Assembly (NCBI RefSeq): GCF_000003815.2
Contig: NC_049983.1
Coordinates: 11,433,491-11,493,490, forward strand
Reading direction: 5' to 3'
DNA: 60,000 bases
From: Branchiostoma floridae
Taxonomy: Eukaryota; Chordata; Leptocardii; Amphioxiformes; Branchiostomatidae
The notes under the pieces are model-generated. The model had not been told where the DNA came from and made no database searches. It saw only the letters and a program-made list of their open reading frames with translations. The translations under genes were made by a program, and so were the position numbers. Positions 35,401 through 44,755 of the stretch are shown here, in pieces (within the stretch, counting starts at the first letter, position 1; each line of letters opens with the position of its first letter).

Positions 35401-38400
35401 TTGGAAATGCAGTGAATCTGTGGTAATTCATGACGTACAAAGTAACAGATAGCACTTGGGATATTAAGTATTGTAGGTGTAGGCCCCCTAGTGGCTTTTT
35501 TAGGAATGCCAGGAGTTGATTTTGTTTGCCACTTTGAAAGGGAAAAACTCAACCAGTTGTAAGTGTCAAAGTCTGCCAAATTTGTCCAATTTGAAGTCTT
35601 GTTCAACAGAAGCAGTGTTACCTTCAGTAATTAATCCACAATTGGGCATTATATAGTCTCAAACAACATCAATTTTTGGTGACATTAAACTCAAGTTCCA
35701 AGAGTTGGCATAAGAATTGCATCTCCATCCTATTACCCAAAATATTTTTCCTACAACACTGTCATTAATCATTAATCAGATGATATAGAAATGCAGCATT
35801 TAGAATCTTTCAAGACACCTAAGAGTTTAAGATGTGAAAACTCTAAAATTGTAGAGTTGTATGGTCATTTGTAATAAACATTTATAAAAGCATTCATAAA
35901 TGATTATCAGCATTCAACAGTCGGATTGTGGCTAACTGACAGCTGCAATAGACACGCATATGTTTACATAACATCAATTGCCTTGGTATGATAAATGGTC
36001 CGCTGGAGATTTTTGTCATTTAGATGGTATTAGATACCCTTTTGCAGGGAATACTGCACCGCAGTGTTATGTTCCTAACAGTTCTTTTCTATAATGAGAC
36101 AGAGTCTGTAATATAAGAAGGTCAAGGACATGTTTCCAACCTGTAGGTTTAATCATTGGAGCATTCATGGGTTCAACCATGTCGTGGAGAGTCATGGTTC
36201 TTCTTTCCAGTGCAAGGTGTTATATAATCTCTGAAAAACATTTGCAATAATGACCAGTGTGACATTTCATCTACAAGTATATTCAAGATCATATAGCTAG
36301 TTTATTGGTTGAATGCATGCAGGCTATTGTTGTATGGTTGTCTTAACCATAATTTGCTTTAATCTATGTTTTAATTTTTCGATCCCCTTCCCAGTACAGG
36401 GTAAGCGGAGGCATGCAGCAACTTTACAAGATCCTGGTGGAACAGCTGGGGGACAGGGTGACCTTGAACTGTCCTGTCACCAAGGTTGAGAATGTAGAGG
36501 ATGGAGTTCTGGTGACAGGCGACGGAGCTACTTGGGAGGTCTGTGAATGCATGTACCTCAGACTCTTAACTTGTTACCTTTTAGAATGATAATGCTTTGC
36601 AGCATTTCATGTTTTGCAGCTTGATTTCAGTCGAGCTCACAGTTATCTAGCTGATCTTAGGCAGGTTATAAGGACATATTCAGCCAGGATTTAAAGTGTA
36701 CGTTAAAAAGGGTGATTCAAAATGAAGTGGTTTCAAGTTGGTGGTTGTCCTATAGTCATATAATATTTTTGTACAGTATTATACAAACCCAGTAACATCT
36801 ATTCAAGCAACTTGATAGAATTTGTATATAGATTTACCTTGCATTTGACATGCATGTACAGAAATTGAAACTGTACAGTAAAAAACATACTCTACTAGCA
36901 TTCCATCTGATACCTTTCTTGATGCCTCGCTAATAATTGTTTTTCCCAGGCTAAAGCTGTAGTGCTGGCTGTCCCTCCACCATGTTACAGTAAGATTAGC
37001 CTCTCCCCAGCCTTGCCTGACTTCTCACTGGTAATGTTTCCCCTAGGCTAAAGCTGTAGTCCTGGCTGTCCCTCCTCCATGTTACAGTAAGATTAGCCTC
37101 TCCCCAGCCTTGCCTGAGGCCTTCCACCACTTCACCATGGGCCATGCCTACAAATGCACTCTGTACTACAAGACTAACTTCTGGGGAAATGGAGGTAGCT
37201 TACTAGAGACTTTACATACTTTTGGGAAATCCGAGATATGCAAAGGAGTAAGTGTTGGATAAGAAAAATGTCAAGTGCAAAATTTAAAAATGCAATTTCC
37301 TGAAGTGCGGTTTATTGAGCAAGCTATAGGCTTAAGTTGTAATATCTAGAAGTTTAATGTCTAATTCATCTGTCTAGACAAGAATCTGTTTGTATCTTTC
37401 CCTTTCAATTTTCCCTCAATGATTAAAATCTGATTGCCTATCCCAGGATCAAAATATAAGGAACAGTGATTTTTCCCTTCTAAACTTTTATTCCGGAGTA
37501 TAGTTATTAGATAGCATCTTTATCAATGATCAGATGATTTTAGACTTAAGATGAGTGACTCACAGTTTGCTGCTTGCATCTCACAGATACATTCATGCGG
37601 CTGTATTCAGACTATCCTGATTGCCTTGCTGTGAATGCCTTTGACGACACCGTTCCTGGCAACAAGTATCCAGCATTGACAGCGTAGGCTTTAAGACACT
37701 TTATTTTGTTTTGAAGACTATCTTTGCTTTGTAACAGGATTATTGTAAAGTCATCTTTTGTGAGCTACAAGTGAAGTGTACAAACTAAGGGCTTGAGACT
37801 GCATTTTATGTACCTCTCAGTATTCATATTTTCTGCTAATTTAAAGTCTTGCCCAATGGAGTGCCCAGAATGATTGATGTGAAGCTAACCCTTCAAACAT
37901 GCTTACTTATTGCTATTTTGGCAGATGTACATGTAAGGGGATTCTGGTTCTATTTCTCTACAGCTTATCTAATAGCACCCCCATTATTTGGCATGTACAT
38001 TACCTAGAAGTTAACTAAAAGTGAGCAGATTATTATAGGACTTAGCGGATACTTTAAAACCATTTACGAGGGGCGTGCAATAAGTAATGGTCCTGACCCA
38101 CTTCCAGTTGTCTGATGTAAATGAAATTTTGTATGTGTAATAATTCATATCTCTATGGGTTATGTTGCAAAAGACAGCTCTGAACTAATTGTGGTTTCTG
38201 ATTTACTGGTGTTTGAACTGAGTTAGGTGTGAAATGGACCAGGTGTGAAATGGAACCAGTTGAGTGTCGCGCAGTGATCCGGTTTTTGTATTTGAAAGGA
38301 CGCACACCAAAGAAGACTTTTGATGAAATAAATGAAACTTATGGTGATGATGCCCCATCATATGACCTTGTAAAACGCTGGCATCCTGAATTCAAACATG

Positions 38401-40961
38401 GTCGGAAGTCTGTGGAAACAGCTCCCAGACCTGGTCGTCCCTCTTGTGCCATTGATGAGGCATCAGTTGGAGGACCAACCTGGGGTGTCCTACAAAATCG
38501 GTGTCCAGAGCTGCATCAAACGATGGGAGAAATGTATAACTCTGGGTGATTCCTATGAAGAGAAAGACTAATAACTGTGCCAAGTTTCATTAAAGACCAA
38601 CCCCGTACTATAAAACCACCCAATAAATTCGGCTAACGTAAACTACTAGAGCTCAGTCTTCTGTTCACTGTGGTGGAGTTCACATCGGGGAAGGCTGGCT
38701 GAGACGGCTGACCAACACAAGTTTATTTTCAATTCAATTTTGATATTAGGATACTACATTAGGTATTCAAGTATGATTATACATAAAGCTTTACCTAACC
38801 CAGAATATAAAGTAATGAAAATGCTGGCTTGCTGCTCAGTACTCAGGTACTGTGAGACATAACTGACAGTTACATGTACAGTCTACATAGCCCCTGTTGG
38901 TACACTTGCAAACAGACACCACATTATTAGCCATATTTCTAGACACATAAATATCAGAGCTAATTCAGTTATAAGGAAGATTTTCAAGTTGCAATCATGT
39001 GTAGATACAAAAAGACATTTTGATACAAAGTTGGCAGGGCAGACTTGAAAGTTTCAATTTGAACACAGGGTTGGTTTCCCAAAATTTGAAAGTTGCTGTT
39101 ATTAGGACCTCGATTATGTAACTTTGTTACAACTATCTTGATAATTCTGCAGGGTTTGATAGTGTTTCCTTGAAAACCAGTAGAGAAAAATATTTGAATT
39201 TTTGACCAGTATTTTATGCTAATCTGTCCCTGCCTTTGTTTCCAGTGTGTAGACAGTCTGAGATTTTTATTAGTTTATGTATTTATAGGGGTCAATTCAC
39301 CCCTCTAGCTGCTGGGATGGTCACAGTAGGGAGTACTTCCTTAGTGCTGTGCCCAGGGCACTCCTGTTTGGTCTTTAATCTCCTGCTATGGGAAATGGGT
39401 CAGGACCATTACTAATTGCACGCCCCTCGTATAGCTTAAAGGTACACATCGTATATTTCCAGAAAAACCTCTCTGTTACACAGTGGATCATAATAACCCC
39501 CAGCAGGAGTCTTCACACCTCATTGAAAATAAAAAAGATCTAGAGATTTTTTAGACAATCTTGAGATCTTTTGAGATAATCTAGAGATCTTAAGATCTTT
39601 CAGAAAGTCTCAAGATTCTTTGAAATGATCTTTTCCATGCATGCATATCAAGACATGGGACTTTTTCAAAGAAACTTTCAAAATATCTTGTAATGAAATA
39701 TGTTAACATTTGTGAAGTATCTTAAGATTTTTCTAGATGTTTGACTCAAGATTGAGTCAAAACATCTCAAGATTGAGTCAAAACATTTTTTGCACAAGAT
39801 TAAGATCTTTGGTATAAATCTCAAGATTTTTCAATTTTCAACAAATAGTGAAGACCCCTGCTGGGGTTCATTATGATTTGTTGAGTACCAGAGAAGTTTT
39901 TCACAATGCTGTATAAGTTGAAGCTGTACAAGGCTACAAGTAATTTAGTCTAAAGTGCTCTGCTCAGTCTAGCAATAATATGCTTACTGTAATACATGAC
40001 ATTAAAATACATTTCTCTCTTGTTTTTTTGTTCCATTATTCCATACATAGGTTAATAACAGGTAGAAAGGCCATTGAAGCAAGCCAGACGAGTAAGGAGC
40101 AAAGGTAACAAGAGATAGACTCTAAAAACCACTTTTGTTAGGTTTAGAGACTCTTTAATGTCATATGATAATCTAATTGACTTTTTACTCAAACTGACTT
40201 CTTAGGCCAGATAGATTGACTCTTTTCATGACTTTGTCAACATCCAATATCATCATATTCCATATCAAAAGTGCTTGGTGAATTCGCTGTCAATTTAGTT
40301 ACAACTTCTTTCTGAATGTTGGCTATGGCATTATATCTCTAATAGGATTAATTCTTGTGTAAACATGTGGAAAAATGCATTCAATTTGATGTTATACAAA
40401 AATGCATGTTTCTATCTGAATGATGTATGACTTTTAATTCAGACTATTTCTTTCTTCCAGGAAAGATTCTATCTGCAAATGTTTGGCCAAAGCCTTTTCT
40501 TCTGAAGAAGCCATGCAGGTAAACTGCTGTTTAGTTACTAATTACTAGCAATTTCTGTACAGTACACCACATATTGCATCTGTCTGCTATAAGGGTCGAC
40601 CTCGTTGTAGCTTGAAATGGAAGTTTCTTAAAATCAGTTGGCTTATTACTTAGCTGAGCACAGTCACCTGTATGGAATGATACAGTCACCGGTATTGTAT
40701 TTACGATAGTATCAACTTCTTACTGCTGAATACTCAATATTTTCTATGTTTTATGTCATGATCACATTCACTTTGCCAGCCTTTGGATTATGTGGAGATG
40801 AACTGGAATGAGGAGGAGTACATTGGAGGTGGTTTCTCTGCATATTACCCTCCTGGTGTCCTCACCCGCTACAAGACCTTAGGACGGTAAAGATGTCGCT
40901 ACTTGACAGACATTTGATGTTTAATTACCGGGTCATCAAGAAAATGTTTGCATATGTGTCA

Positions 40962-41047
<86 letters not shown>

Positions 41048-42043
41048 GTGTGCATGTGTGTCTTTGTGTTTTTGTGTGTGGAGCTGTGGAATTGGATCCT
41101 TATATGGTACTGCAGCAATTCCTTTTCATCATAATTGTTTGAAAACTATGATCAGCAAATGTATCAAAGCTGTGCCAATCTGTGTGGTACTATGTTGTAC
41201 TTCCAAGTAACTTGTTAAAGATTCTCTCATTCTGGGTTGTAGGTGTAGATACAACTCTACCAGCAGAGTGTTCCTAGCTGGAGCAGAATCAGCCACACAG
41301 GGGTATGGCTTCCTGGAAGGTGCTGTCTGGGCTGGTAAGAGAGCAGCTGAGCAGGTAAGGTCAACTGAATAAGCATGTTCACTGATCCAACTGCACATGC
41401 ACATGAGGTCACAGGTTAAGGCCCCTGACTTGTAAGTAAATTCTTGTCTCAGTCATGCCTCAGTCCAGAGTGATATGGCGCCCAATCAATAAGATTGCAA
41501 AACAATCTCCAGACATGTTTTGACGAATGAAAAATTAATGCAAATGAACATGTCCGGCTGGATTTGTGATCCTGCAGCTTTGTTTAAGATTCTGGACTTT
41601 TTCCAGACATAAAACTCTTTGAATTACATCTAGCTTCCCTATATGCGCTCCCAAAGATGACAAGCAGTTTCCAAAAATATGATTCATGGGCTACATACTC
41701 TAGGATGACAAGATTATGTATAAGGCATTCCTTCCCAGCTAAATATTGAGACATGTAATTGGTAAACTGAGACAGTTATCTTAAGTCCCGGTAATGAGAT
41801 GTCAGTTCACATTAAGTTTTCAAAAGGAGAAGACTGTAAAGCTCAAACACCAGGTTATGTAATGCAGAGTATATTTGAGTAACCTAAAGAGTGAATATGC
41901 TGTGGGGATGATGATGGTTCTCAGCTTTATGTAACAAACCAGTTGCTTGTCGTCTGTGTTCAACTAACTTCTGTATCTTGCAGGTGATTGCAGTTGTTTC
42001 ACAAGCAGCTGATGACAGCCATCCTGAGGAAAAGCAGATTTAG
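26432..42043 (+). CDS. Flavin-containing amine oxidase (MAO-like), 14 exons, 467 aa
   Basis: FAD-dependent amine oxidase that should oxidatively deaminate an amine; the substrate is unknown. Exons: 26432-26480, 27257-27351, 27739-27876, 28109-28213, 29294-29385, 29842-29986, 36395-36538, 37047-37194, 37587-37683, 40051-40104, 40461-40518, 40780-40886, 41243-41354, 41984-42043; all phases agree. The N-terminus carries the dinucleotide-binding GAGLSG motif and EASDRVGGRA; the C-terminus carries YYPPGVLTRY and AGAESAT...GFLEGAV. A Lys equivalent to the flavin-site Lys of MAO is present (K292). The Cys that covalently holds FAD in MAO-A/B is replaced by Gly (G393, in IGGGF), and both aromatic-cage Tyr positions are Phe (F394, F434). 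There is no C-terminal membrane helix, so the protein is probably soluble with non-covalent FAD. The exon 4 donor and exon 8 acceptor are tandemly duplicated. A Gypsy element sits in intron 6 and a mariner in intron 9. Confidence 0.9.
27257..27351 (+). CDS. Amine oxidase exon 2
   Basis: The acceptor is tatctag and the donor gag|gtttat. It encodes the end of the FAD beta-alpha-beta unit, with the ribose-binding Glu in VVEASDRVGGRAYTLE. Confidence 0.9.
27739..27876 (+). CDS. Amine oxidase exon 3
   Basis: The acceptor is tgcttcag and the donor gag|gtttgt, phase 0 to phase 0. It encodes DQGATRCGPAMSTLWQLI, matching the family's (D/E)xGGxxxGP...L segment. Confidence 0.88.
28109..28213 (+). CDS. 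Amine oxidase exon 4
   Basis: The acceptor is tatcacag and the donor cag|gttagt. It encodes PTWNPLVRLDHYNIFSTMDR, like the WNP...LD.NN..R.MD stretch of MAO. Its last 42 coding bases and donor are the first unit of the following 75-bp array. Confidence 0.88.
28172..29262 (+). repeat. 75-bp tandem array containing the exon 4 donor, about 14 copies
   Basis: The period is 75 bp (CATTATAAC at 28172, again at 28247). Each unit holds the last 42 coding bases of exon 4, the donor CAG|GTTAGT and 33 intron bases; several copies are shortened. In the exon frame the intron part ends in TAA, so read-through truncates. A different frame stays open across many units because 75 is divisible by three; that is not evidence of coding. 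The array fills nearly all of intron 4. Confidence 0.95.
29294..29385 (+). CDS. Amine oxidase exon 5
   Basis: The acceptor is tttcctcag, 30 bases after the array, and the donor is ttcaa|gtatgc. It encodes VPPEEPWEAPSAQEWDS, equivalent to the P..PW.AP.A.EWD segment of MAO. Confidence 0.9.
29842..29986 (+). CDS. Amine oxidase exon 6
   Basis: The acceptor is ttgtgtag and the donor cctcag|gtacgg. It encodes EVSMLWFLWLMGQTGG, like the family's E.SALWFLWY...GG. Confidence 0.9.
30370..30596 (+). repeat. 5' LTR
   Basis: Begins TGTTACACAG and ends AAAGTAACA. It includes AATAAA in GTAGAATAAAACATTGG and a TATATACACG-like segment (TATACACGC) that may act in transcription or processing. Confidence 0.93.
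30597..30612 (+). other. Primer-binding site
   Basis: TGGTGTCAGAAGTG directly after the LTR matches the complement of a tRNA 3' end including CCA. From memory of eukaryotic tRNAs it best fits a Leu tRNA; this should be checked against lancelet tRNAs. Confidence 0.65.
31071..35038 (+). pseudogene. Gypsy gag-pol, one frameshift and one gap
   Basis: A single frame from ATG 31071 encodes a gag-like region, CCHC-type zinc knuckles (CGYCGRAH, CAKCDRPNHFARVC), an aspartic protease (DTGATCNV) and reverse transcriptase with IADD in the active-site position. Near 32880 the frame shifts by one base: the first frame runs to a stop at 33056 while RT continues in the next frame with RNase H (DASDKGLGAAL) and the integrase HHCC region. 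N bases at 34229-34355 hide the integrase core. After the gap, HSQANG and an integrase C-terminal tail reach TAA at 35036. Gag and pol are fused with no stop between. A sequencing error is an alternative to true decay. Confidence 0.9.
34229..34355. other. Assembly gap (127 N) in integrase core
   Basis: The non-standard length suggests an estimated rather than default gap. It hides the first catalytic Asp region of integrase, and the frame change across it is not interpretable. Confidence 1.
35221..35447 (+). repeat. 3' LTR
   Basis: 227 bp, no difference from the 5' LTR found by eye. It is preceded by AAAGAAAAGGGGA, a polypurine tract ending just before TGTTAC. Confidence 0.93.
36395..36538 (+). 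CDS. Amine oxidase exon 7
   Basis: The acceptor is cttcccag and the donor gag|gtctgt. It encodes YRVSGGMQQLYKILVEQLGD, matching the family's GG...L...L segment that precedes the FAD-binding VISAIPP strand. Confidence 0.9.
36950..37030 (+). repeat. Upstream duplicate of the exon 8 acceptor and first codons
   Basis: Lies 97 bp before exon 8 and matches its first ~74 bases with two synonymous changes (gtg/gtc, cca/cct), including a good acceptor (tttttcccag). A donor-like ctg|gtaatg follows at 37031. Using this acceptor with read-through meets TAA at 37049; splicing it straight to exon 9 breaks the frame. It is therefore a decoy or poison site unless the assembly is wrong here. Confidence 0.85.
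37047..37194 (+). CDS. Amine oxidase exon 8
   Basis: The acceptor is tttcccctag and the donor ggag|gtagct. It encodes AKAVVLAVPPPC, like AKYVISAIPP in MAO, then HAYKCTLYYKTNFW containing the conserved flavin-site Lys. Confidence 0.9.
37587..37683 (+). CDS. Amine oxidase exon 9
   Basis: The acceptor is atctcacag and the donor acagc|gtaggc. It encodes FDDTVPGNKYPALTA, the domain segment with the DD(T)xP motif of MAO. Confidence 0.85.
38067..39429 (+). mobile_element. Internally deleted mariner element
   Basis: Terminal inverted repeats start CGAGGGGCGTGCAAT and match over about 34 bases with one difference (taagtaatgg/ttagtaatgg). TA flanks both ends (38065-38066, 39430-39431). It contains a broken transposase and about 800 bp of unrelated filler after the coding remnant. 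Confidence 0.92.
38229..38549 (+). pseudogene. Mariner transposase remnant
   Basis: The frame keeps the N-terminal helix-turn-helix of mariner transposases (AVIRFLYLKGRTPKK, then APRPGRPS). After CAIDEA the sequence jumps to what, in a neighbouring frame, resembles the family's C-terminus (IKRWEKCITLGDSYEEKD, about 38510-38570). The whole catalytic DDD core is missing, so the element cannot make active transposase. Confidence 0.85.
39456..39905. mobile_element. Palindromic MITE-like element
   Basis: The left arm GGATCATAATAACCCCCAGC with AGGAGTCTTCAC (39486-39519) pairs with the right arm GTGAAGACCCCTGCTGGGG with TTCATTATGATTTG (39848-39882), with weaker pairing outward through AGAAAAACCTCTCTG. 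The interior is full of AAGATCTT-like motifs. It lies only about 30 bp from the mariner. Ends are not exact. Confidence 0.65.
40051..40104 (+). CDS. Amine oxidase exon 10
   Basis: The acceptor is tacatag and the donor aaag|gtaaca, 54 bp. It encodes LITGRKAIEASQTSKEQ, the helix matching the FILAHKARKL...KEER region of MAO. Confidence 0.82.
40461..40518 (+). CDS. Amine oxidase exon 11
   Basis: The acceptor is cttccag and the donor cag|gtaaac. It encodes ICKCLAKAFSSEEAMQ. Confidence 0.82.
40780..40886 (+). CDS. Amine oxidase exon 12 (cofactor site)
   Basis: The acceptor is tttgccag and the donor gacg|gtaaag. It encodes NWNEEEYIGGGFSAYYPPGV. The third Gly of IGGGF occupies the place of the FAD-linking Cys of MAO. 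Confidence 0.9.
40967..41073. repeat. (TG)n microsatellite
   Basis: About 40 TG units with a few interruptions near the end, in amine-oxidase intron 12. The Val/Cys-only and His/Thr-only frames across it are repeat artefacts. Confidence 0.98.
41243..41354 (+). CDS. Amine oxidase exon 13
   Basis: The acceptor is gttgtag and the donor cag|gtaagg. It encodes VFLAGAESATQGYGFLEGAV, matching the FAGTETAT..SGYMEGAV motif of the family, with Phe where MAO has the cage Tyr. Confidence 0.9.
41984..42043 (+). CDS. Amine oxidase exon 14 (stop)
   Basis: The acceptor is atcttgcag. It encodes VIAVVSQAADDSHPEEKQI then TAG: a short hydrophilic tail with no membrane anchor. Confidence 0.85.
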   Translation: MIAVVSQAADDSHPEEKQI

Positions 42044-42276
42044 ATATGTCTTGCTCCTAAAACCTGCTGACATATATAAGAAATATGCATTTGGCTCTAC
42101 TATGATGTGTATCAAGCATTAATCTCTGATGTTTAACTTTTATGTTGAGAAAAAATTCTATCAATGATGATTGAATGGCATTTTAGATTGTGGTTTTATT
42201 GAAAGCGTTGTATTTGTATGTTCTGATTTAACGTCTGGACACGCTCATTTCATATGTCGGTATCTAATATATATAC

Positions 42277-42282
42277 AATAAA
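42277..42282 (+). terminator. Amine-oxidase polyadenylation signal
   Basis: AATAAA 234 bases after the stop, followed by T/GT-rich sequence (agtttggggttttctggg). Confidence 0.65.
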
Positions 42283-43269
42283 TGTAGTTATCATAGTTTG
42301 GGGTTTTCTGGGTTTGGAAAGAATAAGACTGCTTACTTTTATTATACAGGTTATAAGAATGAGATCTCTGCTCCCATTCATTGCTACATTGATTACCAAT
42401 TTGAGTTAACCAGTGAAACTTGCTCCCTTAGTATGTACATGTATAAAGGAAATAAAAGTTTTCTGGCTTAAATTATTATCATTTTGATGCATTCCTGTGT
42501 CCCTCTCTTAATCTAAAAGACGAACTCAGCTCTGAGCTTAAGTCAGATTTATCATACAAATTGTGCTGCAAAACTCCTGACAAAGACAAAACACTGTCAA
42601 GTCTTTGTAAAATATTCATACATGTAAAAGGGCAGTCATTGAACTCTGAGGTCAGCAATTATTTAGCCATCAATTTTCTTGAAAATGGCCTCAAAGTCAG
42701 AACCTCACTGTCTCCTGTGCAAAGCTGTCAGGTACCCTCATGACTTGTTTAAAGCCAAACCTCGGGTGATCCACATGAGCGCCCTCGTGTCTGCACAGTT
42801 AATAGCACTCCATCAACTTTGATACATGCTTAAACAACAAAGTGTCACAAGTGCAGCCCAATTTCCTGGCTATAATTGAGGAATTCCAGAAGTAGTCCAC
42901 TTAAAAAGTAACTGACTTGTGCTTTAAAGGTCGCTGACAAGACGGGGATAACAGGTTGGCTCAGTGGTATTGCCCATTATAATGAACTCATAAGAAGCAA
43001 TTAAAACCATATAATAAAGAAAGTCGTGGTTGGATCATCCTTATTTTGATCTCAGTGTATGAAGTAATGCACTTATCTTACAAATGACACTCGAAATTCC
43101 AGTGGGAAATGAGTGTGATTTGTGTACAATGATGTGGCGGAATGTGATGCTAGGTCTCAACACTAGCGCCGTGCGAAATACACGTACACAATACATCTAT
43201 GTTGTATGTATTGAATTCGAAAGGTAATCATGTGATTAGAAGTTACATTAGGAGACATGAGTGGTGGAT

Positions 43270-43600
43270 TTAACTTCAAGTCAAACCTAAGTTTCAACAC
43301 AGTCAGAACCGATCACTTACATGACAACATTGAATCCACATGCGGTTTTCGTCTGGGAACTTCGTTGAGTCTGCCACACCATGTTGGCTACGTGCTTCTA
43401 TAAATACTGTTCAGGGAAAGCAGTGGAAGATGAACTACATTTAATTTGTCAATGTTCACATTACAATTCCGAAACAAACAAACTTTTCATTAAAATCCGC
43501 AAAACTTTCCCAAGCCTTTATCACCTTACCGACCAACAAAAATCAATCTTCTTGCTTAAGTCGTATCTATCTCCTACTGCATACGGAAAGTAAGTCAAAG
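43270..43600 (+). mobile_element. 3' fragment of a non-LTR retrotransposon ORF
   Basis: The frame at 43381-43593 contains VEDELHLICQCSHYNSETNK, resembling the C-terminal C...E.H....C..Y pattern found after reverse transcriptase in many LINE ORF2 proteins. No upstream RT core is present, so this is a 5'-truncated copy. Confidence 0.6.
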
Positions 43601-43637
43601 TCAAACCCATCAAATAGCTTAAGTAGAAATAGATTAT

Positions 43638-43737
43638 AATTTGCAATAAAGAAATTATTGAAAACTTCAGTCTGTCTGTAACCTTGTAATTTGCAATAAA
43701 GAAATTATTGAAAACTTCAGTCTGTCTGTAACCTTGT
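43638..43737. repeat. 50-bp perfect tandem duplication
   Basis: Two consecutive copies of a 50-bp unit beginning AATTTGCAATAAAGAAATTA, identical by eye. It directly follows the LINE scrap and may be that element's 3' end repeated; it contains AATAAA. Confidence 0.85.
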
Positions 43738-44610
43738 ATCTTAGACGCCCCACGAGCTTCTGAGAAAGCAGGAAGCAACAGACGTGCTGAATCTTGTAAA
43801 CGCCGTGGAAAATTCCTTCCGGATCCAGTCTTCATTGCTGACTAAAAACAGAACTTCCTCCACTTAGAGCGCTTTCTGTCCCCTTTCCGGAGGCATGCAG
43901 TCGCCTTAAATCGCACCTTTGTGGAGCATCTTAAGCAAAATAGCATGCAAATTGCTTAATTCGCCTTGAAGTGGAAAGCAAATGCTTTTAACGCACTATT
44001 TACACCACTGGACACCGACAATCTTAGAGATGGCCATTTAAAATGAAGGCTTCCCGCGACGGTCTGCACGACTCTTGCACCCTTTTTGAGCATAGTATCC
44101 GAAGGTCACCACAGTCTTTAATCAAAATAACCGTAAAAGATTCCTTTGGTATTTATAGGTAGAGAAGCAACCTGACATTAAATGATTACATTCTGTTAAT
44201 TCAGCCTTTATTTTACTTCTGCGGAAGTTCTTTGTTCTATCTCCGATATTGGTTAGTCTTTTATAGGCACCTTATTGAAGTGCCTAAAACATAATTGCTT
44301 GCAAATTGGGTCCCCTCTTCAGAGTGGCTTCTCCTTAGAAGGCAAACATTTATCTGTGTGTTAATTGCTGACAATGGTGAAGAAAATCTTTGCAAACTTC
44401 GTGTGTGTTGGTTCGAACGTGTTTGTCCTAAAAGGTAGGTCACAATAAATGAGCTGTTACTCTTATCATAGATGTTGCCGCTTTGTATCAACACAAGGAG
44501 GTCTTTTTCAACCTTCTTGATCAAATGCACGCTTACATAATTGACTTCTTTATTGTACCCTTTGTGGTTTTCACAGAAAGCAGCTCACATTTCAAGGTTG
44601 AGCCGTCCTT

Positions 44611-44755
44611 GAGATATCAAATGCTATATTTTCTCGTTGCAGTTTTAAGCAACAGCTTCGAGTATACATATCTATTTAGATAAAATCTGAGATATCAAAT
44701 GCTATATTTTCTCGTTGAAGTTTTAAGTAATAGCTTCGAGTATATCTATCAATTT
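44611..44755. repeat. 78-bp tandem duplication
   Basis: GAGATATCAAATGCTATATT with about 45 further bases recurs 78 bp later (44689) with a few changes. Confidence 0.8.

Larger units (their letters stand above)
30365..35452 (+). mobile_element. Full-length Gypsy-type LTR retrotransposon in amine-oxidase intron 6
   Basis: Two 227-bp LTRs (30370-30596 and 35221-35447, TG...CA) look identical by eye. The insertion is flanked by a 5-bp target duplication GATAG (30365-30369 and 35448-35452). Between them are a tRNA-type primer-binding site, gag and pol regions and a coding tail; 127 N bases interrupt the integrase. LTR identity and a clean target duplication indicate recent integration, in the same orientation as the host gene. 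Confidence 0.95.

Noticed and set aside
36950-37030. Mutually exclusive alternative exon 8
   Set aside because: Splicing this copy to exon 9 breaks the frame, and the 16 bases between the copies are too short to be an intron, so it is not a simple alternative exon.
40893-41210. Frames rich in Val-Cys or His-Thr
   Set aside because: Translation of the (TG)n microsatellite.
41400-41490. SINE-like motif (aggttaaggcccctgacttg)
   Set aside because: Too short and without a B box at the right distance.
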